Shown piece by piece: positions 35,062-43,375 of a DNA stretch of 64,000 nucleotides. Numbering within the stretch: the stretch's first letter is position 1; the number at the start of each line of letters is the position of its first letter. The translations under genes and the position numbers were made by a program. The notes beneath the pieces are model-generated. The model did not search any database, was not told the DNA's origin, and saw only the letters and a program-made list of their open reading frames with translations. The DNA comes from Bacteroidetes bacterium GWF2_33_38 (GTDB lineage Bacteria > Bacteroidota > Bacteroidia > Bacteroidales > GWF2-33-38), in the NCBI GenBank assembly GCA_001769505.1, contig MEOF01000018.1, positions 1 through 64,000 of the forward strand, read 5' to 3'.

Positions 35062-36213
35062 TTATTTATGAAGCACGATTCTAAAGGTTGTTCCTTTGTT
35101 TATTTCAGAATTTTTTACAAAAATTTTCCCCGAATGATATTGCTCAATTATTCTTTTCGATAGCGAAAGTCCAAGTCCCCAGCCTCTTTCTTTGGTTGTA
35201 TATCCCGGATTAAAAATAGTTTTGTATTTCGATTTTGCGATGCCTTTTCCGCTGTCTTTTATGTCAAGATAAACAACTTGAGTGTTGTCGGTAATTGTAA
35301 AGTCGAGGTCGCCTTTTCCTTCCATTGCATCTATTGCATTTTTGCTAATATTTTCGATAACCCATTCGAAAAGTGCGTTATTTATCGGAACAAGTAGTTT
35401 TTGAGTTTCATTGAAATTGGTTTGAAACTTAATTTTGGACGACGACCTTGTTTTTAAATAGGTTATCGATTTTAAAAGCGATTCGTAAATATCGATGGGT
35501 GTTAATTTTGGAGATGATCCAATTTTTGAGAATCGTTCGGTAATTACCTCTAAGCGTTTTACATCTTTGTCAACTTCAGCAATAATAGATTGGTCTGTTT
35601 CTTTTAATTTCAGCAATTCGACCCAAGCCAGCAATGACGAAATGGGCGTTCCGAGTTGATGTGCAGTTTCTTTCGAAAGTCCTACCCAAACTTGATTTTG
35701 TTCGGCTCGGCGTGAAGAACTAAATGCCAAGTATGCTACTAAAATGAATAAAAATATTACACCAAGTTGAATAAACGGATAATAAAACAAACGTTGCAAC
35801 AGAATGGAATCGCGATAATATATTCGTTGAACAATTCCTTCTTCGATGTTGATTTCGATAGGAGGGTTTTGTTCTTTCATAATCTTGATTTGGGTTTTTA
35901 AATAATTCTCATCGTCAAGTTTTAATGAGTCTATATTTCTGGCATATAAAACATTTTCGTCAGCATCGGTCAATATTACTGGAACGGTTTCGTTTTTCCG
36001 AACCACTTCAAACACAAAATTCAAATTGGAGTCGTTGTTATCGGGACTTGCCAATTGTTTCATTCCCTCAGCCCATAGTTCAACCTTTTTTCTTTCTTCG
36101 ATTGACAGTTTTTTGATGAGTACGCTTGTGTACCACATCGAACTTATTCCAATCAAAATGGCAATTATAAATAAGGATAATTTCCAATAAAATTTTTTAC
36201 TGTATATGTTCAC
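35062..36213 (-). CDS. Sensor histidine kinase
   Basis: 383 residues. Two membrane spans (about residues 12-32 and 140-160) enclose a periplasmic sensor region. The phosphoacceptor box is SKETAHQLGTPISSLLAWVELL, followed by the N, G1 and G2 boxes of the ATPase: ENISKNAIDAM, IKDSGKGI and ERGWGLGLSLSKRIIEQYHSG. No HAMP domain is clear and no response regulator gene is adjacent, so the partner is coded elsewhere. It lies between an AsmA-like gene and a cation exporter gene with very short gaps, so the three are probably co-transcribed. Confidence 0.88.
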   Translation of the reverse strand: MNIYSKKFYWKLSLFIIAILIGISSMWYTSVLIKKLSIEERKKVELWAEGMKQLASPDNNDSNLNFVFEVVRKNETVPVILTDADENVLYARNIDSLKLDDENYLKTQIKIMKEQNPPIEINIEEGIVQRIYYRDSILLQRLFYYPFIQLGVIFLFILVAYLAFSSSRRAEQNQVWVGLSKETAHQLGTPISSLLAWVELLKLKETDQSIIAEVDKDVKRLEVITERFSKIGSSPKLTPIDIYESLLKSITYLKTRSSSKIKFQTNFNETQKLLVPINNALFEWVIENISKNAIDAMEGKGDLDFTITDNTQVVYLDIKDSGKGIAKSKYKTIFNPGYTTKERGWGLGLSLSKRIIEQYHSGKIFVKNSEINKGTTFRIVLHK

Positions 36214-36224
36214 GGTCTATTTTT

Positions 36225-38783
36225 TTAATCTTCGCTTGTTTCAGTTTCTTCTTTTCCTTCTTCCCAAATGATGTTGTATTTTCTATCAAAAATATTTGTT
36301 GTGTCTTTTTTGTTTTTGATTATAGACGAGTCTTTTTTAAACCATCCGAATTCTTCATTTAAAATTTTCTTGAGATTATTTTTTTCCTCTTTTATGCTTT
36401 CTTTGATATGTTCTTTTACTTTTCGCGAATCGTAAACTACGTTATAATTGTCAGGTGTTCCTGAAATTCTAAGGTATATACTCGTTTTTCCAAGTCCGTC
36501 GTCTTCAATCACTCCGAACTCTTCGTTTTCTTTTTTCGCCTTTTTGGCTTTTTTTGCCAATATGTCTGACATTAAAACTTTAACGCTGTAATCAAATTCA
36601 TTGTCGAAATTATGAGTTCCCGAAGCTAAGATATTAAATGCCGATGAAAAAATATCCATTGCCGGAATCGTAATTACTCGATCTTTAATGAAAATATCGT
36701 TTTCCAATTTTGAAAACTTGATTCTCTTTAAATCGTCAAGTTCAATATATTTTGAAAGTTGTGTCATTGGTTCAAAATCAAGTAATTCGCCATCAACAAT
36801 TGTGATTGAGCTTTCGGCCATTATCGATTTTTCAATAACTTCAAGATTTGTATTCCATTCGGCTGAAATATTTAGATTTCCTGAAATATCGCCCTTTAGA
36901 TTTTGTGCTAAAATAAAATTTTGCGAAAAATTATCGAATGTTTGAAACAAATTCGTAATGTCTATATTTTTCAATTCGGCTTTGCTTTTGAGTAAATAAT
37001 TTTCGGTTTCGAGTTTGGTAAACAAAGCTTCGCCCTTTACGCTTCCTTTCATTGAATTAAAAGATAGATTGTTGGCTATAATTTTATTGCTGTTGTAATG
37101 TAAATTTCCTTTGACACTCGTGGCAACAAATTTTTCGTATCCTATCTTGTTTGATTTTAAATATGTGTCGATAATAACATTGGGTAGTAGTTCTTGCGAA
37201 GATTCGCTACTTTCGTTGCTTGCAAAAGCTTTTATAAAATAATCGATGTCGATATTTTCGGCTGTTACGTTTGCATTTATGGCTAAAATTTCGTTTTCAA
37301 ACAAAATGTAAGGAAAAATATTTTTGACCCAGCCTTTGAGCAGGAAATCACTTTTGTCGAGCGTAACATTCATGCTATCGATGAAAATATCGGCATTTTC
37401 AAACGAGAATTTTCCGTTTACATTCGAATAGTTCAATCCGCTTTCGACTAATTTCAAATTTGCATTGTAAAGTTTGACAAAACCTTGTGTTTGTGCATAT
37501 TTAAAGTCAGATTCTGTAAGTTCGTTAATTTTCTTTTGAAAGCCTTGATATTTGAATTCTGCTTGTATTTTTCCGTTGAAAACCTCGATTGTATCCGAAT
37601 TTATAAGTTGTTTTATATCATTTAGGTCGGCTTCGGTTTTTAAATTGATGATGATTCGTGGGTTAATAAAATTTTCGAGGGTATATTCGCCCGAAAAACT
37701 TGAAGCATTATATTGTGCTGATATGTTTTTTATTTTCAACGAGGCTGTTTCGGAACTATTGCTCGAGCCATTTGTATAAACTCCTTGAAGGTTAACATTT
37801 TTCAAGTCGATTCCTTCACTAATGTAACGAACCTCTGCTTTTTCGATACCAAAACTTGCTTTAATATGTGGCGAATTTCGCTTATCAACTTTCCCGCTGA
37901 TGTTACAATCGATATAAAATAAACCTTCGCTTTTAAAATCGTCAATTTCACTTATCAGCGAGCGTGGTAAAAGCGATAAAAACGACTTAATGTTTATATC
38001 TTGTCCTTTTATGTCGAGGTTTAGTTCGTCTCCAAAATTGCCATTAATCGAAAATTTTATCCCAGAAAGGTTTATATTTCCTTTATGAATTACGGTATTT
38101 ATGCTATCAACTCCTAATGTTATTTCGGCTGATAGTTTTCGGTTTTCGAGATATGATATTTTTTCGATTTCAAGAAAATTATTTATTGTTTGAACATCAA
38201 GTGTTAAATCAAAAACATCTTGCGATAAATTACCAGAAAGTTCGGCGGCTTTAATAAAAGTGGAATAATTTAATTCTTTTATTCGGTTGATATGGTGTAG
38301 TTTTACTTCATTTAATTCCACCTTTTTAAGGTCAAGGTTGCTTTCTCCAGAATTGGACTTTTTTTCCCAAAACAAATAGTTTTCGTTGCCCGATTTATCA
38401 ATTAATATGTTGATTTTTCCGTTTTCTAGATTGACTTTTTGAATGTTGTATTGCTTGTTGAAAATATCCCGAATGTTAAATTCGAGAAATAGTTTTTCGG
38501 CAAAACAAAGTGTATCAACATTTATGTCAAAGTCTTTTTTATTGATTCCAGTTGATGATTTTATGCAAACATTTTTAAATTCAAGCGAGGCATTTGGGAA
38601 CTTACGTAATACCGAAAAATTAATATCATCAACAGAAATTTCGGTAAGTAAATTTTGATTTAATTTTGAAACGACTAGGTTTTTAACTTCGTCTTCGTAA
38701 AAATATGCAAGCACAACTCCCGATACGACAATTAGAAGTATAATCGACAACAAAAATATCAATACGTATTTTATATATTTCAC
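36225..38783 (-). CDS. AsmA-like large envelope protein
   Basis: 852 residues. One N-terminal membrane span (YVLIFLLSIILLIVVSGVVLAYF) is followed by DEVKNLVVSKLNQNL..ISVDDINFSVLRKFPNASLEFKNV, the typical AsmA/TamB opening. The rest is a long series of beta strands ending in a charged tail with DDGLGKTSIYLRISGTPDNYNV. Such proteins bridge the inner membrane and the periplasm and are thought to help lipid transport to the outer membrane. It is the first gene of a run with a histidine kinase and a metal exporter, gaps of 11 and 9 bp. Confidence 0.8.
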   Translation of the reverse strand: MKYIKYVLIFLLSIILLIVVSGVVLAYFYEDEVKNLVVSKLNQNLLTEISVDDINFSVLRKFPNASLEFKNVCIKSSTGINKKDFDINVDTLCFAEKLFLEFNIRDIFNKQYNIQKVNLENGKINILIDKSGNENYLFWEKKSNSGESNLDLKKVELNEVKLHHINRIKELNYSTFIKAAELSGNLSQDVFDLTLDVQTINNFLEIEKISYLENRKLSAEITLGVDSINTVIHKGNINLSGIKFSINGNFGDELNLDIKGQDINIKSFLSLLPRSLISEIDDFKSEGLFYIDCNISGKVDKRNSPHIKASFGIEKAEVRYISEGIDLKNVNLQGVYTNGSSNSSETASLKIKNISAQYNASSFSGEYTLENFINPRIIINLKTEADLNDIKQLINSDTIEVFNGKIQAEFKYQGFQKKINELTESDFKYAQTQGFVKLYNANLKLVESGLNYSNVNGKFSFENADIFIDSMNVTLDKSDFLLKGWVKNIFPYILFENEILAINANVTAENIDIDYFIKAFASNESSESSQELLPNVIIDTYLKSNKIGYEKFVATSVKGNLHYNSNKIIANNLSFNSMKGSVKGEALFTKLETENYLLKSKAELKNIDITNLFQTFDNFSQNFILAQNLKGDISGNLNISAEWNTNLEVIEKSIMAESSITIVDGELLDFEPMTQLSKYIELDDLKRIKFSKLENDIFIKDRVITIPAMDIFSSAFNILASGTHNFDNEFDYSVKVLMSDILAKKAKKAKKENEEFGVIEDDGLGKTSIYLRISGTPDNYNVVYDSRKVKEHIKESIKEEKNNLKKILNEEFGWFKKDSSIIKNKKDTTNIFDRKYNIIWEEGKEETETSED

Positions 38784-38897
38784 AGGCGATATTTAAAAAA
38801 ACTTAATACAAAGGTATTGAATTTAGATTATAAACGGATAACCGTAGTTTAGATTTTGTAAACCCGTAAAAAAAAGAATATGAGTATCCGAATTTTT

Positions 38898-39475
38898 ATT
38901 GCAAGGTGCGAAACAAACTCAAATAATTAGTTCTGTTTATTATTACTTGTCATTTCGAGTTTCTTGCGAGAAATCTCTATTTTTTAATTGTCATATATTT
39001 CTCAATAGCTATCGCTCATTTCGAAATGACAGCCCACTTTCAATTTGTCATTTCGAACTTGCTGTGAGAAATCTGTTTTGTTCCATTTATCGAAGAAAAA
39101 AAACAATTTAGATTTCTCGTCGTTTCACCTCTCTTGGAATGACAAAAAATATCACTTTACAAATTTGATGAACTTTACAAGCTTATTGCAAGGTGCGAAA
39201 CAAACTCAAATAATTAGTTCTGTTTATTATTAATTGTCATTTCGAGTTTCTTGCGAGAAATCTCTATTCTTTAATTGTTATAGATTTCTCAATCGCTATC
39301 GCTCATTTCGAAATGACAGCCCACTTTCAATTTGTCATTTCGAACTTACTGTGAGAAATCTGTTTTGTTCTACTTATCGAAGAAAAAAAACAATTTATAT
39401 TTCTAGTCGTTTCACCTCCATCGGAATGATAAAAAATATCACTTTACAAACTTTACAACTTTACAAACTTGATGA
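38898..39475. repeat. Tandem ~287-bp duplication containing REP-like palindromes
   Basis: A unit starting TTGCAAGGTGCGAAAC at 38898 is repeated with minor changes at about 39185. Each unit holds two palindromes of the TTGTCATTTCGAgtttcTTGCGAGAAATCTC / TTTCGAAATGACA family. After the second unit, short direct repeats (CTTTACAAAC, GATGAACTTTAC) run to 39490. The ~816 bp between the AsmA-like gene and pdxA hold nothing else; short open frames there belong to the repeats. Confidence 0.85.
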
Positions 39476-39599
39476 ACTTTACAAACTTTGCAAACTTTTT
39501 ACTCAAATATTATTCGAAATAAAATGAAAGAAAAACAAAAAAAATAGTCATTTTTGTTAAAAATTAAGAAATCATACATTCAATATAAATTCTTTGATA

Positions 39600-40661
39600 A
39601 TGAAAAAAAATATTGTTAAAGTTGCTATCTCGCATGGCGACGTAAATGGGGTTGGATATGAAATTATCATGAAAACTTTGCTTGATCCTCGAATTATTGA
39701 AACATGTACACCAATTATTTACGGATCTTCGAAAGTCGCTGCGTATCATAAAAAAGTTTTAGATATTCAAGCTATTAATTTTAATAATATTAAAGACGCT
39801 CAAGAGGCTGATTCAAAAAAGATAAATCTGATTAATTGCATTCCCGAAGAATTGAAGGTTGAATTAGGTTTATCAACAGTTGAGGCAGGAGAAGCATCGG
39901 TAAAATCGTTAAATTTTGCTGTTGACGATTTGATTAATAATAAAGTTGATGTCTTGGTTACAGCTCCAATAAATAAAGAAAATGTACAATCGAAAGACTT
40001 TTCTTTCAACGGGCATACTGAATTTCTTCAAAGTAAAACCAAAACCGACGAAGTTCTCATGCTTATGGTTAGTGATATGCTTAAAGTTGGAATTGTTACC
40101 AATCATTCACCACTTTCAAAGGTCGCCTCAGAAATAACTAAAGATTTAATCGTAAAAAAGCTAAAAATTTTAAACAAATCGTTAATCGAGGATTTTGGCG
40201 TTCGAAAACCCAAAATAGCAGTTCTTGGACTTAACCCTCATGCTGGCGATAGTGGATTGCTTGGAAAAGAGGAAATAGATATTATTATGCCCGCAATAAA
40301 TCTTGCAAAAGAAGAAAATATTTTAGCTTTTGGACCATATGCAGCAGACGGATTTTTTGGAAAAGGAAATTATAACGCTTTTGATGCAGTATTGGCAATG
40401 TATCACGATCAAGGCTTAGCTCCTTTTAAGGCTCTTTCATTCGATAACGGAGTTAATTATACTGCTGGGTTACCTGTAATTCGGACTTCTCCATCACACG
40501 GAACAGCATACGACCTTGCAGGTAAAAACGAAGCTTCGCCTGATTCGTTTCGACAAGCAATTTATCTCGCATGCGACATATACAAAAATCGAATGTTGTA
40601 CAAAGAAATCAATAAGAATCCTCTTCCATTCAGTGAGTCAAGGCAAGGTAACGAAGATTGA
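39600..40661 (+). CDS. pdxA: 4-hydroxythreonine-4-phosphate dehydrogenase
   Basis: About 353 residues from the ATG at 39600; an upstream TTG only adds two residues. The family opening VAISHGDVNGVGYEIIMKTL, the metal-binding NGHTEFLQ, and YHDQGLAPFKAL and SPSHGTAYDLAGK are all present. The enzyme oxidises 4-phosphohydroxythreonine with NAD in the deoxyxylulose-phosphate-dependent route to pyridoxal phosphate. No other pyridoxal pathway gene is near. It stands alone after a repeat-rich gap. Confidence 0.93.
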   Translation: MKKNIVKVAISHGDVNGVGYEIIMKTLLDPRIIETCTPIIYGSSKVAAYHKKVLDIQAINFNNIKDAQEADSKKINLINCIPEELKVELGLSTVEAGEASVKSLNFAVDDLINNKVDVLVTAPINKENVQSKDFSFNGHTEFLQSKTKTDEVLMLMVSDMLKVGIVTNHSPLSKVASEITKDLIVKKLKILNKSLIEDFGVRKPKIAVLGLNPHAGDSGLLGKEEIDIIMPAINLAKEENILAFGPYAADGFFGKGNYNAFDAVLAMYHDQGLAPFKALSFDNGVNYTAGLPVIRTSPSHGTAYDLAGKNEASPDSFRQAIYLACDIYKNRMLYKEINKNPLPFSESRQGNED

Positions 40662-40784
40662 GATTTATAGGAATAAAGCGGACAATCATTTAAGAATAAT
40701 GTTAAATAACAACATGTATTTTTATAGATAAGTATTTATTATGTTTTATCTTCGTTTTAAACAAATTTAATAACGCTTAAAAAA

Positions 40785-42239
40785 ATGGCAAAAATTGATT
40801 TTTCTTTAAACAATTTAGACGAGCTTTTTCCTGCGGATTTTACACAGGAGCAAATAGCTAAGGGCAAAACCGCTTTTTTGAAAGAACTTTCGTACGATAT
40901 GCACAAGTTCTACGGTGGAAAAATGATGACCGTTCCGAAAGCTGGTTTGTATGGGTTTAATTGGTTTAATGTTTGGTACACCCCTGGAGTATCTAAAGTT
41001 TCTACAACAATTAGAGATAACAAAAACGAGTCGTTTCAATTATCAAATCGTGGGAATTTAGTTGCGATAGTGAGCGACTCAACAAGAGTTTTAGGCGATG
41101 GTGATTGCACTCCTCCAGGCGGTTTAGGAGTTATGGAAGGGAAAGCATTTTTGATGAAATATCTTGGCGGAGTTGATGCCGTTGCTCTTTGTGTTGATAG
41201 TAAAAATAAAGCAGGCAAGAACGACCCCGACAAGTTAATTGACTTTGTAAAAATGGCTCAACACAGTTTTGGTGCTGTTAATCTTGAAGATATTTCTCAA
41301 CCAAATTGTTACAAAGTATTAGACGTTTTACGTGATGAGTGTGAAATTCCTGTATGGCACGATGATGCTCAAGGAACGGGCTGTGTTACTTTGGCAGGAT
41401 TAATCAATGCGTTGAAAATTGCTAAAAAAGATATTAGCAAAGTGAAGATGGCATTTTTGGGAGCAGGAGCTTCGAATACAACTATAGTTAGATTAATTGT
41501 TCAAGCAGGAGCAAATCCTCAAAATATTGTTGTAATTGATACAAAAGGTGGATTACATAAAGATAGAAAAGATATTGAAGCCGATAAAGCATATTATCGT
41601 AAGTGGGAAATTTGCGAAACCACAAATCCAAATAAAATAAATACCATTGCAGAGGCGATGAAAGGTGCTGATGTGTTGATTTCACTTTCACAACCAGGTC
41701 CTGATGTTATTAAGCCTGAGTGGATTAAGCAAATGAACGAAAAATCAATTGTTTTTACTTGTGCAAATCCAGTTCCTGAAATTTATCCTTATGCTGCAAA
41801 AGAAGCAGGAGCATATATTTGTGCAACTGGTAGAGGTGATTTTCCAAATCAAGTAAATAATTCGCTAGGATTCCCTGGAATTTTGAAAGGAGCTTTATTG
41901 GTAAAAGCTTCCTCAATTACTGATAATATGGCAATTGCTGCTGCGAAATCAATTGCTGCTACTGCTGAGAAAAAAGGAATTCACCCCGATTATATTGTTC
42001 CGTTGATGTCAGAATGGGATGTATTTCCACAACTTGCCACCGATGTAGCAATGCAGGCAATTGAAGATGGTGTAGCACGTCAAATATATACTCGTGAAGA
42101 AATTTATGCAATGGCAGAAAAAGATATTCGTGAATCTCGCGAAATGATTGACCATTTAATGCAAGAAAATTTCATTAAGAAGCCACCGATTCATTTGTTA
42201 GAAGAAGCTCTACAAAGAGCTATTAAATTAGTTGGATAA
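40785..42239 (+). CDS. Malic enzyme (NAD(P)-dependent malate dehydrogenase, decarboxylating)
   Basis: 484 residues, with the malic enzyme N-terminal domain up to about 190 and the NAD-binding domain behind it. The opening block YTPGVSKVSTTI, the metal-binding region CEIPVWHDDAQGTGCV and the nucleotide fold MAFLGAGASNTTI are present, and later FTCANPVPEIYP and GRGDFPNQVNNSLGFPGI. It converts malate to pyruvate and CO2. The absence of a phosphotransacetylase domain gives the short form. A terminator hairpin follows 22 bp after the stop. Confidence 0.93.
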   Translation: MAKIDFSLNNLDELFPADFTQEQIAKGKTAFLKELSYDMHKFYGGKMMTVPKAGLYGFNWFNVWYTPGVSKVSTTIRDNKNESFQLSNRGNLVAIVSDSTRVLGDGDCTPPGGLGVMEGKAFLMKYLGGVDAVALCVDSKNKAGKNDPDKLIDFVKMAQHSFGAVNLEDISQPNCYKVLDVLRDECEIPVWHDDAQGTGCVTLAGLINALKIAKKDISKVKMAFLGAGASNTTIVRLIVQAGANPQNIVVIDTKGGLHKDRKDIEADKAYYRKWEICETTNPNKINTIAEAMKGADVLISLSQPGPDVIKPEWIKQMNEKSIVFTCANPVPEIYPYAAKEAGAYICATGRGDFPNQVNNSLGFPGILKGALLVKASSITDNMAIAAAKSIAATAEKKGIHPDYIVPLMSEWDVFPQLATDVAMQAIEDGVARQIYTREEIYAMAEKDIRESREMIDHLMQENFIKKPPIHLLEEALQRAIKLVG

Positions 42240-42260
42240 GACTTGATTTATCAAAAATAG

Positions 42261-42280
42261 GCTGTCTAAATGTAGGCAGC
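42261..42280 (+). terminator. Hairpin after the malic enzyme gene
   Basis: GCTGTCTA pairs with TAGGCAGC around AATG, eight pairs with one G-T. No long T run follows. The group II intron relic begins about 20 bp later, which fits insertion downstream of a terminator hairpin as known for class C introns. Confidence 0.6.
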
Positions 42281-42297
42281 TAGTTCAAACAAGGTTA

Positions 42298-42340
42298 TTT
42301 GAGAGGTTTAGGGGTGAAATTCCCCTTTTCCTACTCGATT
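42298..42340 (+). mobile_element. Group II intron 3'-end relic (domain VI only), copy 3
   Basis: GAGAGGTTTAGGGGTGAAATTCCCC followed by CTACTCGATT matches the end of copies 1 and 2 at 9935-10049 and 10961-11090. Domain V is missing. As in the other copies, the 3' end faces the 3' end of a gene on the minus strand, here 44 bp away. Confidence 0.55.
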
Positions 42341-42383
42341 TCTCTTATGTCGCTTATTCTAAATTTCTTTTAAAATTTAGCAA

Positions 42384-43247
42384 CTATTGTTTCTCGACAT
42401 ATATAATATTCAAAACTTTCCCGTCCTTATATATGGCAGTTTTAGTAAGTTTCCCTTCGGCGTTATAGTAGAATTTTTTCCCTTTCATCAATACTCCGTT
42501 TGCAAAATCTCCTTCTTGTTCTATAAGTCCGCGTTTGTTAAATAATTTATTAAATCCATTTCCATTAAAAACATCTAAATTGTTCGTATTAGTAGTTGAA
42601 TTTACACGAATGGTGTCTTTTTTAACTGTGTTAGTGGCACTCTGATTATTATTTTTTGATGCCGAATAAACCTTTACCGATGACGCATCTAGCTGACCAT
42701 CATTATAATTTTTTTCTGAAACTAAGTTCCCTGACTCGTCAAATTCTTTAATTACTCCACTTTCTTTACCCTCATTCCATTCGCCCTCAATCATAACTTT
42801 TCCATTCTCGTGGTAATATTTTTGCACGCCTGACCTTTTTCCCGATTCATTATATCCCCACTCGTATGACAAGTTTCCATTTTCGAAATAAAATTTATAA
42901 TCTCCTACCCACTTGTTATTTTTCCATAGACCTTCTTCCGAAATATTCCCATTTTCATAATAAAACTTGGCGTATCCATTTGGTTTGTTATCAACATAAA
43001 CAAGTTCTTGTTTTATTTTTCCATTGTCAAAGTATTTTTTCCAAGCCCCAACTTTCTTGTTGTCCTTGTAATTTCCTTCCTCTTTAATTTTTGTTTTATC
43101 TTCGTTAAATACAATCCAGTATGACTGTTTAAATTGATTTGCATCAACACGATTAATTGTGTCGCCCTTATATAATTCAAACGATTGAGCGTTTAACGAA
43201 AACTCAATTGCCATTAAAAGAATTATAATAATCTGAATAGGTTTCAT
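42384..43247 (-). CDS. MORN-repeat exported protein (YwqK-like)
   Basis: 287 residues. A signal peptide (IQIIIILLMAIEFSLNAQ) is followed by at least five MORN_2-type repeats such as GAWKKYFDNGKIKQE, GYAKFYYENGNISEEG, GDYKFYFENGNLSYEW and GVQKYYHENGKVMIEG. Then a Ser/Asn-rich linker and a last repeat near the C-terminus. In Bacteroidota such proteins are common, exported and of unknown function; some are annotated as antitoxin-like, which is not supported here. It is a single gene, divergent from metH. Confidence 0.78.
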   Translation of the reverse strand: MKPIQIIIILLMAIEFSLNAQSFELYKGDTINRVDANQFKQSYWIVFNEDKTKIKEEGNYKDNKKVGAWKKYFDNGKIKQELVYVDNKPNGYAKFYYENGNISEEGLWKNNKWVGDYKFYFENGNLSYEWGYNESGKRSGVQKYYHENGKVMIEGEWNEGKESGVIKEFDESGNLVSEKNYNDGQLDASSVKVYSASKNNNQSATNTVKKDTIRVNSTTNTNNLDVFNGNGFNKLFNKRGLIEQEGDFANGVLMKGKKFYYNAEGKLTKTAIYKDGKVLNIIYVEKQ

Positions 43248-43318
43248 TCTTGTTTTGATTTATAGCAAAATTAATAAAAAACATATATTTATGCTAATTT
43301 GTTAAATTTTACATTCTT

Positions 43319-43351
43319 ATTGTGAATAACTTTTAAAACATTGTATTTTTG
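43319..43351 (+). promoter_or_regulatory. Bacteroidota promoter of metH
   Basis: ATTG (43319-43322) and TATTTTTG (43344-43351) are 21 bp apart, close to TTTG-N19-TAnnTTTG. The -7 element overlaps an upstream possible start, so the real start must be the ATG at 43376. No cobalamin riboswitch fits in this short leader. Confidence 0.6.
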
Positions 43352-43375
43352 CAACTTAAACGACAAATTAATGCC

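Noticed and set aside
38898-39475. Possible CRISPR array
   Set aside because: Only two units of ~287 bp with palindromes inside; there are no short regular repeats with distinct spacers and no cas genes.
38899-39527. Several open frames (60-97 residues) between the AsmA-like gene and pdxA
   Set aside because: They are made of the tandem palindromic repeat, are similar to each other only because of it, and have no start signals or motifs.
42384-43247. MORN protein as an antitoxin
   Set aside because: It has a signal peptide, no toxin partner, and only MORN repeats; the antitoxin name comes from a generic family label.
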